Positions 8,999-19,188 of a stretch of 64,000 bases of DNA are shown piece after piece (within the stretch, counting starts at the first letter, position 1; each line of letters opens with the position of its first letter). Source of the stretch: Lepiota brunneoincarnata (Eukaryota > Basidiomycota > Agaricomycetes > Agaricales > Agaricaceae); the NCBI GenBank assembly GCA_023014365.1, contig JAEBUN010000026.1, forward strand, positions 653,528 to 717,527. The letters run 5' to 3'. The translations under genes and the position numbers were made by a program. The notes beneath the pieces are model-generated. The model made no database searches. It was given only the letters and a program-made list of their open reading frames with translations, and was not told the DNA's origin.

Positions 8999-11249
8999 AT
9001 GAGTAACAGTCAACGGAAAGATCATAATGAAAGATTTCTGTTGGAATTTAGTAGACATGATACTTGTACTGCACCAATCGAACCCATGGTCAAGCATGCA
9101 GAGTCAAATCGTGTCAAGCAGAGGAAGAAACTTGAAGCTCAGGAAGATTGGCTCCGGGCTGCTGCTGCTGAATATGCTGAGTCCAAGGCTCATGGCAAGA
9201 AGACCAGCTATTCTGAAGTTGCTGCACGATATGGTGTTGATCAAAGCACCTTACAATGCATTGTTACTGGAACTGGAAGAACCATGATGGAATATTCTTC
9301 CATACGGCAGAAATTACACCCTGAAGAGGAAACCATGCTCATTTCCCTTATTTCAGAATCAGCAGAACATGGACTTCCTATGACATCAAATCAGCTGGAG
9401 GATTATGCAAATAGTCTCTTAAAAGTGCAACAGGGAGAGGCTCAGTTTGAACCTATTGGAAAATCTTGGATTGAAGGATTTCAAACACGACACCATACAA
9501 AAATCCAGACCCTTTGGAGCAGGCCACTTACATCACAGCGTGCACGATGCCTTAATCCTACAGCCATCAAATCTTGGTTTGATCTGCTGAAGGTGCATGT
9601 CATTGATGCAGGGGTACATCCATCAGATATTTATGGAATGGATGAGAGTGGATTTCCTACAGCTTATTCAGGGATGGAACGGGTTTATGCACCCTGAGGG
9701 ACAAAGACTCAACACAAACAGGGTGGTGGTGACCGGGAAAATATCACAGCAATCATCACAATCTGTGCAGATGGCTCAACAATAAAGCCACTGATTATTC
9801 ATAAAGGGAAACTGGCCAACTTGAAGTGGACTGATAATAATGTTGCAAACGCATTGTAAGGTTGTTTATTATTTCTGGTGTAATCCATATCTCACTGATG
9901 TGGATACTAGCTTTACAGTCTCTGACCATGGGTGGACCGATGGTGATATTGGACTCAAGTGGCTATGTAATGTATTTGATATTGAGACGAGAGAACAGAC
10001 TCAATCAGCCTCCCAAGTTTTAATACTTGATGGTCACAACTCACATTATACCCTCCAATTCCTCGAATATGCATGGGATCACAACATCATACTCCTGGGA
10101 TACCCACCTCACTGCATGCATGCCCTTCAAGGACTAGGTGTTGTGTGCTTCGCAAAGATGAAGGATATATTCAAGAAGGTGGTTGCACACTTCGAAGCAG
10201 ATCATGGTCGCGATGCCACAAAAGCAGACTTTACTGGTTTATTTGGTCAAGCATTCAATGAGTCATTCAGTCGCGAAACGGTACAGGCTGCATTCCGAGC
10301 TACTGGTGTACATCCCTACAATCCCACTGTGATCTCCAAAAAACAAATGAAACCAAGCCTTCCAACATCATCAAAAGGCTCATTTCCCCTCCCTCAGTCC
10401 AGTCCTGTTAAAGCAATCCTCAACGCGTTCCATACCCATCCGATCACAGCACGCAGCTCCAATGAAATACCAATTGATCCATTGTTGATGGATCCTAGTA
10501 CTGAAGCGGGAGGGATTGGACTTCTCCGTCGAAACCTGCAGGCGACATCATCAGGCTCATTCTTGGTATCTGATTCCATTCATACCTCCAATACCCCAAT
10601 TCTTCCTCCTCTCATCGAGCCTCTGTCTTCTCTGCCCCCAATTGACTGGACTCTCGCAACAGAGCCTCAGAGGACTGGACGGACAGCACAGGAACCCTAT
10701 CAAACTGAAGTTCATAAGCTCTGGGGTCAACTCTTGCTTGCCAAAACTCACCTTGAAGCCCACCGTGCATGTATAGAGTCCCAAAATGCGCAGCTGGTGA
10801 TCCAAAACATCCACTTACATCGCATAAACAAGGTTCTATTCAAGAAGGAGGCAAAGAGTAGTGGCGAGAATGGCATTCATGTTGATGGAGGAGGGGCTAT
10901 ACTCACCGATGAGATAATCATCTCTAAGGTCCGAGAGAGGGAGGCCCAGAGGAAAGCAAGGGCAGAGGAGAAGGAGAAGAGGAAGAATAACAGAGCGAGG
11001 AGGAAAGAGGCTCAGATACAGCTGGCAGAGAGGTGGCAGAGCATGCAGGACGATTACAAGGCCATCTTGACTGCCTGGGAGGAGGAGACCCAACAACTGG
11101 CCATTGAAAAGGTTCCTAAGATTAAATGGCCTTCCAAGCTTAAGAAACCTCGAAAACCGGCCTTATCCAACTTCTTGACCTCTAATACTGATGGAGGAGA
11201 TGAAGACGATGAGATGGATGAAGATGAAGACAACGGAGTGCCCGCGTGA
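8999..11249 (+). pseudogene. pogo-type DDE_1 transposase with nonsense and catalytic mutation
   Basis: An ATG at 8999 (or 9086) starts a protein with a psq-like helix-turn-helix (S-Y-S-E-V-A-A-R-Y-G-V-D-Q-S-T), a CENP-B-type DNA-binding region, and a DDE_1 domain. A TGA at 9695-9697 interrupts it where relatives have the Arg of R-G-T-K-T-Q-H-K-Q. A GT-AG intron of 55 nt (9856-9910) explains the apparent frame change before F-T-V-S-D-H-G-W-T-D-G. Asp 1 (Y-G-M-D-E-S-G-F) and Asp 2 (L-I-L-D-G-H-N-S-H) are present, but the usual L-Q-P-L-D-V reads L-Q-G-L-G-V, so the third Asp is Gly. The C-terminal 200 residues form a charged coiled-coil-like tail. Inactive. Confidence 0.88.
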
Positions 11250-11483
11250 TACCCAATTTGGATGTGACATGTCCCAAAAATGGAAGTGTCACGCGCATCT
11301 CAACTTGTCCGGAATCGTGGAAAATGACACCCCTTGAATCAAAACACGATTTCTACTGATATATACATCCGATAATGCTCGCTATTTTTTAATGGGTAGA
11401 GGAGACACTCTTACATATGTTACTGTAATTTTTTTATTGTTTAATATGCCTAATACTTGTTAATTCCGGTCCAACAAAAAGTT

Positions 11484-11508
11484 GTCTCAAGTTGTGGGGA
11501 ATCACTGT
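11484..11508 (-). repeat. Right terminal inverted repeat of pogo element
   Basis: TCTCAAGTTGTGGGGAATCA then CTG, immediately before TA at 11509. Reverse complement of the left end. Confidence 0.9.
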
Positions 11509-11510
11509 AT

Positions 11511-11868
11511 GTACACACAAACAGATAGACGAAAAAGCCGTGGTGTCAAAGACTGCGCAGTGGGCCGGCTTCTCGTCAGGCACTGCTGGCAGATCAATTA
11601 ATTGATTCATACTCCCCCACAGCCACCCTAAGTTAGTGTTGAAATCAGCTCAGGAAGGTGGATAATGACGAGGACGTGTATTCATGAGAGACAACGACGG
11701 GGCGACAAGAGGGAGGGGAGGAAGGGGAGTAAACGGACAAGGTACTACTGGTAGACTACGAATGTATATAATCTACCTACAACATGGCCTCCATGAGGTG
11801 GTCAGTTCCGCCAGCTTGCCGGAATCGCTAATTCCAACAGTTAAGTGGTCTAATTCTGTCGCTACATG
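11511..11868. other. Spacer with no recognisable gene
   Basis: Sequence between the pogo element and the 78-nt structured repeat. A short open frame at 11684-11884 is not convincing. Confidence 0.4.
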
Positions 11869-11946
11869 GGCCAAGGCGGGTTAGGGCAGCGGTTAAGCCC
11901 TCTGACGAGCCCCTTCGCAAGGGCGAACCCCGCATGGGTCCCCCCA
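11869..11946 (+). repeat. 78-nt tRNA-like structured repeat, copy 1
   Basis: This 78-nt unit recurs at 53378-53455 with five or six differences. It folds as a three-way junction: outer stem GCGGGTT with AACCCCGC (one bulge), first arm AGGGC...GCCCT around the loop AGCGGTTAA, second arm CCCTT-CGC-AAGGG. The AGCGGTTAAG segment resembles the D-loop of Leu/Ser tRNAs, suggesting a tRNA-derived SINE head, but no full cloverleaf or A/B box pair can be demonstrated. Confidence 0.65.
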
Positions 11947-11999
11947 CCTTTGTATGTATGTATGTACATACATATCCCCCTCATTTGCTAGCCTTCAAT

Positions 12000-12770
12000 T
12001 TCGCGTGTATACTACGCAATATCTACCATCCTTTCCAACTACCGGCCACGATCAACACCTCCAACCTGACGAACACGTTACCAGTAATAAGCCCACCCTA
12101 CAATATGCCAACCTGGCACTATTTTTATTCAACACTCCCAATTACAGCCAGCCATCGACTTAACCAGATGCCCTATATGGAACAGCATCCGATACCATCA
12201 TTGCTGCTATTAAAAACGCCAACCCAACATATCCCGCCACTTGCCACTAACCCTTGGCCTCAGCCCTCCCTCAACACTTGGAAGTCAAATCCCGCAATGA
12301 ACTGGATTCCACATACACTACCGCTTGTCGGACAGTCTGTCTCCTGCTTCCCGACCAATCACATGGGGTTCCTCCCTCCCCTCCCTCCTTTTGACATATG
12401 TTTTATATGGGCTAACGCACCCCTTACTATGCGTCATGTGCCCTCTATCTACTTTGTTATTGCCTTGTACGCCCTCTCTCTGCTACGAGGCCACGCGCTG
12501 TCTTGTTATTTGAACCACGTTTTGGGGGTGAGCACGCCCCGCCAGCGTTACGTTGGCTGGGGCGGTTCTTTGAGTGACCCGACTACGCTTCCTCTTCGGT
12601 CCGGGGCCACGTCCCCCTTTCGCAGCCTACACGACGTTAAATTCTATCACTCTACATCACATACAATTTATAATACATATCTTATTTTATCTGCACCCCT
12701 GAGAACGCAAGATCGTACTCCCTCGTTCCCAGCAACATCCAAGACACATAAGACTGCGTGGACTGGGTTT
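12000..12770 (+). repeat. Dispersed repeat R, copy 1 (contains a misleading long ORF)
   Basis: Blocks near 12006-12040, 12585-12620 and 12635-12710 match 52495-52530, 52615-52690 and 52710-52770 in the same order, including the shared CATATCTTATTTTATCT. A 295-codon open frame (11934-12821) covers this copy, but the other copy has no matching frame, so the ORF is probably chance. A GC-rich hairpin (CGCCCC...GGGGCG) lies near 12535-12565. Confidence 0.5.
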
Positions 12771-12829
12771 TGCGCTCAAGTTGATATCAATTATGGCGGG
12801 CACCTGGTCTCAGAGAACTAGGTGGTATG

Positions 12830-14560
12830 TGGATACCCATCACTCAATGAGGGACACCACTCGCTACCCACCATGTTGCATTGAGGTTCTGGAATCACGA
12901 AGAGCTGTGTTGGAGATTTGGGAAGTCAAGCAAAGAATTTGCATGAGAGAGAAGTGAGGCTACCCAAAGACAAGCCAGTGGAGCGACAGAATGTCAGCAA
13001 GAGTCTTCCTTAGGTAGGCATTATTAATATTAACATAAACACCCAGCTGGGGATCAAAGTGGGCAAGAGCAAGCATGCAGGAAGATGATTACAACACTCG
13101 ATTTGCAGTCTATTGCCGAGGGTGGAGCGTCTGCTAGCGTCAAGATGTCAGGACATTTTCAGATGTAAGCGCCGCCGATTGTCTTCCACCCCGATGTCGG
13201 CAGCATGAGCATATTCCAATTCACCTCATATCCCAGTACTCGTCGAAGTTACTGAATTACCTATGGTTCACTCGGTGTGTGGCTCACCCTTCAAGTTGAG
13301 CGACGGTGCATGTCGACTCGTACCCCACTTAAAGTCCTGTCAGTAATATCAATGCCAAGTACGTGAATCCCATCGTGATTTAAGACGATCGATGACCGGT
13401 GGTGCTCGGGTAGGTGCTGGAAAAGCATATGGCAAGCTCTTCTACAGCCTCATCAAAGAATGTACAACAAGGTCATCAGCCCTCACAATAGCCGACGCAG
13501 CAAACCTCTCTGCAGAAGACTCGGGGACAGGCAAAGACAGGGCACGATCCTGCTTGGCAGTGCGGACACATCCTAGATCATGACCCGTGGTAGTGTTTGA
13601 ATAATGCCCCAACGCCTACAGCTCCTGGTTCATTTTCCTGCACACATACTCGCCCAGCCCGTCGAGTCAGCCACCTCTGCTTCCTCTGGTATTACAGAGC
13701 ACCAACTAGCAATTATGCCGACTTTCCCTAGTTCAAGAATTTGACCATTGATCATGAGGAGCCCGTCCACTTACCTTGCCCACTCCTGTAGAATAACACC
13801 CCCACTAGCGAATTCGATAAACACGCGCTCGATGGCCTTCATGCTTGGATACCCTTGACCCATGCTCCAAGGGATGCTCAGGCTTGCAGCCGGTGGCACT
13901 CAGTTCGCACAGGAGCTTCTGCCTGGATGAGCAGATCAAACGCGCGCTTCCCGATGTGCCACAGCCCCACGTATATGACCTTTCAAATTTTCACTCTTCG
14001 TCCTAACCATGTTCTATTCCCTTCCAATCCGACCTATGATCCCCGCAGCCACTTTCCTTTACCTCATGACTAACTTCCTGCTTCTCCCATTGTGATGCTT
14101 TGATATTCGTTCTCCCTACGAACTACTGACCACCGACCACCGACCACCAACCACCTTGACCTTTTCTGATGATAGTCGTGAGTCTCATACACCATGGTCT
14201 TTCCCGGTCCCTCGGCTCCCTTGTTTTCTTTTCTCGACCTCTCAACCCGACCCGACCCGACCCATCACATCAATTACCCTACCTCTGTTGCTTGTCCTTC
14301 CATCGTGTCTTCGATAACAGAAGAGTTGCCAGCATCAAATCCAATTCCAGACAGCCTACAACTCTTCCAGGGTCTCTTTGTTGTTGTCTCGTTGGAACCT
14401 TTCGGACATGTCCCCTGTTATGCTAACGGTCTGCCCTTGGACATTTTGATAGTCGGGCTTGGACTATCCCTATACGAAGCTCCTGTTTCGAATGGAGGCA
14501 AGGCTGGCTGTGTCACGTACTGCCGATGGGAGGTTTGGCAGGCCCTTGACGGATATAGGT
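12830..14560. other. Spacer with decayed repeats, no intact gene
   Basis: Apart from copy 2 of repeat X (about 13430-13615) no coding feature is convincing. Short frames at 13855-14073 and 14194-14679 show no recognisable domain. Confidence 0.4.
13430..13615 (+). repeat. Degenerate dispersed repeat X, copy 2
   Basis: Matches 17785-18055 along most of its length, including a shared end around CCTAGAT.ATG...CGTGGTAGTG and TTGAATAATG.CCCAAC. It marks the left edge of the tandem duplication unit. Confidence 0.55.
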
Positions 14561-14629
14561 GGTTACTGAATCGTGAGGAAGGAATATCAAGGGCAACGAC
14601 ACATCGCCCCAGGGATGATCTGTATGTCC

Positions 14630-14760
14630 GGAACATGATCTTGATTACCCACCCAGGCATGCTCGAACATACCTTCTAGCCCTCCTTTCCCATTCGACCT
14701 CGCGATCGCAGATGAAATTATGCTCTAATATATGGACATCTGAATCCGGAGTGTTTTAAT
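14630..14760 (+). pseudogene. Relic of SP200 family, 3' end
   Basis: The segment matches 18740-18870 and, at the protein level, the C-terminal end of SP200 exon 2 (T-S-T-P-x-F-P-F-D-L-x-x-x-N-E-I-x-L). It contains stops in every frame. It sits directly downstream of the dead NACHT copy A, as the second relic does for NACHT copy B. Confidence 0.5.
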
Positions 14761-15074
14761 GTGATTGTAGCTCCGAACTCTCGACAAGTCATTGCCTGAG
14801 TATCGATTGCTGAATTGTACTCCCTGACCCCGACGACCCACGGGCCTCGAGGATCGTGCTCGAATAATAGTCACTATTGCAGCCCCTCGTCCACTAGCAG
14901 TAAGATGTGCCCGGATAGTAAAGTTGTGTTATATGGTGATGGGGCCGGACCCATTAGTTGAGAACGGAACACCTTGGTCTGTCTAGAGGTGGCGAAGTGG
15001 TATATTGCTCGGCATTACACATGAGCAAGGGAAGCTTCCAAAATAGTGATAATCACGAGGGCATTCGCCTTCAA

Positions 15075-17552
15075 TCATTGGATAATCAGGGCGAGTACAG
15101 TACGCTCCGCTCTCCCAATCCAGAATGCTGACAGTACTTTATATATTGGAGGGACGCGCTGATTGGGTCGATGTGGTGAAATGAACACAAAGGGTTTGTA
15201 TTTAGTGGTAAAATCCGGAGGGAAAGAGTCGTGAAAAGGTAACGGCGCCGTGAATCGCGTTGCAAGAGTTTTATCCACCGCTGTTGATGGGTGAAATCGG
15301 ATGAAATTGTGTGCATCCACCTGTTGCTGCGAGTCCCATAAACAGACCAGATTTACGACATAATGTAATAGGACGCACCGAGCTCGACCTCGGAACTTTC
15401 AAGAGCCATCTGAGAAAATGGAAAAAGCGTTCGTCTTCATGAATACTCCATATGCGAGGAAGATGGTTGAAGTTGAAGTTGACAAGTTCCGCCACAACCC
15501 CCGCCCATCTCGAAGTCTTACACCCCAGCACACATATCCCAAACATTGAAGCTGATAAAGTCACTGATGCGTTTGTCATCCTCCATATCTCCAAGCCAAC
15601 GCGAGTCATCAGGTGAAGCTTCATTGTATGAGGAAGTAGAACAATCTGATCAAGAGTCAGCGCGCCGAACATGGAAAATAGAACACTCACATTCAAGCTC
15701 GCAATTCCACTGAAGAAGGTGGTTGCACCAGCGGAGGGCGAGTACTGCGACGTCATGACGGGTTTGATCCATATCCAAGGGCAAATGACTGGGATCGGGG
15801 TTGCGATCTTGGAGAAAATCGGGAAATGACTTGTGAAAGAAAGGTAAGAGGCTTTTCATGGGCCAGGTTGGAAGGAGGGACATCAATGACTGAGTGTAGA
15901 TTGCGAAGAGCTGAGTAGAAGGCATCCTCGCGAATGCCAAGAAAGCGTCCCACTTCGGAGACTCGCTCAAAATAGGTCCGCGCTCCATCGTCAGAATAAC
16001 CTCCATAAGAGCGAGAAAGGGTGTAAAATGCAATGATCTGCTTAGCGGTGGGGAGGATGGATGGAGGGACACGAATCACGATCTGCGTGTAAAACAAATC
16101 GAGAGCCTCCAAAGGCGTCACTTTGGCCCTCTCCCCAATCGCATCAAGGTACACAAGACATATCTCCAGCTGCGTGTCGGCCGACAGGCTCCCGTCACCA
16201 ATGAAGTTGAGAACAACCGAAGCAAGGATCGGAAGTCCTCCGACCTTCTGTGACAACAGCTGCAGCTTGGACTTCTGTCGGCCATCGTATGCGTGCCCGC
16301 CCACGAGTAATATCCCACCTTGTCCCGTCGTAAATCTTCTGCAGTCCGTCTTTGAGGATATGGTACACGTCCCGGATATCCTGTTCGGCGTCGCACGTAA
16401 TCTCCTTGCGCTCGTAATCAATTGGGGGATCTGCCCTAGCGAATATACACTTGAGGTGCCACTCAGGACGGCTGCAAACCAACCACAGCAGGGGGCAGGG
16501 ACTATCGGCTAATTGCCGAACGTAATCGCCGATGAGCGTAATGAGCTGACATTGAGCTGCCTCGTCGCTGCACTCGTCGACCCCATCAACGATCACAACG
16601 AGGGGTTTCCGGGTGGTGTTAGCGGCGGTATAATGAGCTGCGAGGAGGGAAAATGGCTCGACGATGAGCTTCTGAAACTGAATGAAGAGGGTTTTATCGA
16701 GGATGGAAGGGCTACGGGACAGAACTTGGGTGATCAAATGATTATATCCAGCATCCCGGTCGGCGAGTTGGTAAGCGATTGTGGCAACGACACCCTTGGG
16801 ACTGTCGCGGTTTTGCAACTTGGAAAAGAAAAAGGATGCGCCGAACAGTCCAAGCTCTTGGCACTGCTCCGCAAACGTTTGAGCAACAGCAGACTTGCCT
16901 GAACCTGCGGGGTCCGACAGCCATATAAAGTTCCAATACCGCTTCTCGCCCAATAGCCATTTGTTAAGCGTGTCCAGCAACTCTCTGCGGGTATCGGGGT
17001 GGCATCGAGGAGGGGGATCGCGGTCGGATGAGTCCACCTCGGCGCCAGGGGACTCGTCTTCTGTCGAGAAGAAGGAGAACTGATTGACCCAGATTAATTG
17101 ATCTTCAGCACCGGAATGGATTGTACCTGTTCCACCGCTATCGAGGTTTTGGAGAAACTGTTGCAGGAATCGAGGATCGTTGAAAGGTCTACCGTCGATC
17201 TTGTGAAGGACCTTGTTCTTGAAGTTAGAGTTCTCAATCCTAAATTCATGGGCACCACCGAAAAAGCCAGCTAAGCGGTCCCGATACACCACGGAAATCT
17301 AGTGTTTGGTTTGCAGCTTGTTTGGGGTAGGTAATACGCACTAGTCGACTGGCCGAAAGTATTGTGAATCTGCCGCTCTTCAGGTGCTGGGTTGTGTTCA
17401 ACTGTAGTCTTGGGAGGATCTGACTGATGGCTTGATGCCCTCAAAGCAGGGGGCACATCGGTGACTACGGGTGTGAATATAAGAGGACGTTTTAATGAGA
17501 ATATCTTTCAAAAAAATGATTTCTTCGTCCTGGGGGGTTCATCCGTCGACAT
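15075..17552 (-). pseudogene. NACHT NTPase pseudogene (copy A)
   Basis: All five exons of the NACHT family can be followed, but three lesions kill the copy. A TGA at 17510-17508, fifteen codons into exon 1, replaces the CGA of R-S-F-F-R-R. An extra base near 16273 shifts the frame after the NTPase core (R-W-P-T-E). An extra base in an A/T run near 15841 shifts it again before F-H-K-S-F-P. The core keeps Walker A (G-S-G-K-S within S-D-P-A-G-S-G-K-S) and Walker B (V-V-I-V-D-G-V-D-E-C). Protein similarity to copy B is high throughout, so pseudogenisation followed the tandem duplication. Confidence 0.88.
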
Positions 17553-17784
17553 GATGACTGGGGAAGACAGGAATCCGACAACGAGGCGCCCATACAACCA
17601 TGTTCACTATTTTTAGAACCCAGGTCACGACACTAGGTGGCGGGAATACAGAGCACCTGGCGAGGCACGAGCCAGATGCTGTTTCTTGCGTCGACCCTCG
17701 TGAGTTGTTTCAAGTACATTATTTGTAGGCCTGCTGGTTTTCACCCAGCTGACAGCAACCGGTAAAGTTCTCACTCCTGTCGCT

Positions 17785-18055
17785 CTTTGACAGCCTCATC
17801 GAACAATGTACATACACCCTCTCATCTTTGTGTCTAGCTTCCCGGGGGTGTTTACAGCAGGACTCAACCGTAAGCCATCCCTCACCAACCGCGCTGTTTG
17901 TGGAATTCAAAGAGATCATCAACTCTCACAGTAGCCGATGCAGCAAGCCTCCCTGCAGAAGACTTGGGGACAGCCGGAGATGGGGCACGGTCCTCTTTCG
18001 CAATGTGGACACGTCCTAGATTATGGTTCGCGGTAGTGCTTGAATAATGTCCCAA
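17785..18055 (+). repeat. Degenerate dispersed repeat X, copy 3
   Basis: Matches copies at 13430-13615 and 7110-7330. Marks the start of the second unit of the tandem duplication. Confidence 0.5.
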
Positions 18056-18075
18056 CCGCCCACAGATTACCCACA

Positions 18076-18327
18076 ATGCCTGACCCCTTTGTACCCCTGG
18101 CGAATCCATCAACATCAGACTCCGAATCCATCATCTCCCCCACCGTTAATCCAACCGATATCGTATCAAAGATTCCAGAGGAGGTTGGCGAATTGTTCAA
18201 GGAGTTACCATATGTGAAAGCATTTGGCCCTTCGCTCACAGGGCTGTATTTTTCTAAAAACGAGAAAGGCGACATCACAACGCCAGCAGGATCACCAAAT
18301 CGACTGGGCTTCTCTCCCCCACTCTAG
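18076..18327 (+). CDS. Short ORF of 83 codons, function unknown
   Basis: An ATG at 18076 opens an 83-codon frame ending at 18327, acidic in its middle and ending P-P-L. It contains a GELFKELPYVKAFGPSL stretch that looks more protein-like than most chance frames here. No domain is recognised, no intron signals were found and no copy is seen in the first duplication unit. It may be a decayed exon. Confidence 0.2.
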   Translation: MPDPFVPLANPSTSDSESIISPTVNPTDIVSKIPEEVGELFKELPYVKAFGPSLTGLYFSKNEKGDITTPAGSPNRLGFSPPL

Positions 18328-18649
18328 GAGAAAGCGATACATACGATGTCCAGGTTGTCCCTTGGGGCTGCTGGGTTGAATACAAATGAAACCAGCAAGC
18401 CCAACATCCAATAAGCTCATATTGAGCCTTTTTCCATGGGCGATTCACACCAAGTCTGACATCCTCATAGACCTGAAACTGGATTTGTGTTAACCGCAGA
18501 GATGGCAGCAAGGCAGCTGCATCAAAACGGAGGGAGCGCGACGCCCCGGGACCGCAGAGGGAGTTTCTAGAGCTTATCATAGCCCTGGAAACGACAGGAC
18601 AGCAAGGCGCTCAGCGTCCAAAGCCAATAATAAAAGAACCCGGTTTCTG

Positions 18650-18880
18650 TTGCAGTCATTGGTGCTGCCAATGCTCATTCCACAATATTCGTGCCAACTG
18701 TCGACAAGTGATCGCCTCCCCATTCAGAAGTGGTCTATATCTCCAGAACATGTTCTTGATTACCCGCCCAGGCACGGTCGGACATACTTCTACCCCTCCC
18801 TTCCCATTCGACCTCGCAATCACAAACGAAATCGTGCTCTGATACGTGGACATCTGAGCCCGGAGCGTTCTGATGTAATC
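18650..18880 (+). pseudogene. Relic of SP200 family, exon 2
   Basis: The reading L-S-T-S-D-R-L-P-I-Q-K-W-S-I corresponds to the conserved P-S-T-S-D-L-L-P-I-x-K-Y-S-V of SP200 exon 2, and a shifted frame continues into T-S-T-P-P-F-P-F-D-L-A-I-T-N-E-I-V-L. Several frame changes and stops follow. It is the counterpart of the relic at 14630-14760. Confidence 0.6.
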
Positions 18881-19188
18881 GTGGCGGTGGAATCTTGCCA
18901 AGCCTTTGTCTAAATAGTTAATTGATTGCTGAATCATACGTCATTGCACATTTTCCCCTAGCCTTGAGGATCGTGCTCGAACAGTTACTATTGCAGTCTC
19001 CCGTCCACCAGCAATAAGATGTGGGAGGAAAATAAAATTGCGCTTAAAGGTGATGGGTCGGACCCACTAGTTGAGAACAGAATACCTAGGTCTAGCTAGA
19101 AGCGGCGAGGTGGTATATGTTCTGAATTACACATGAGCAAGGGAAGCTATACAATAGCGATAGTCACGGGAGCATTCGTCCTCAATCA

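Larger units (their letters stand above)
8541..11510 (+). mobile_element. pogo/Fot1-type DNA transposon, full-length
   Basis: Terminal inverted repeats CAGTGATTCCCCACAACTTG (left, from 8543) and its reverse complement (right, ending 11508) are flanked by TA at 8541-8542 and 11509-11510. The match continues into a second AACTTGAGACAA motif at the left end. Between the ends lies one transposase gene of the CENP-B/DDE_1 class. Length about 2.97 kb. The ends look intact while the gene is damaged, so the copy may be movable only by an enzyme supplied elsewhere. Confidence 0.92.

Noticed and set aside
11934..12821. 295-codon ORF as a gene
   Set aside because: Lies in a dispersed repeat whose second copy has no such frame; composition is not protein-like.
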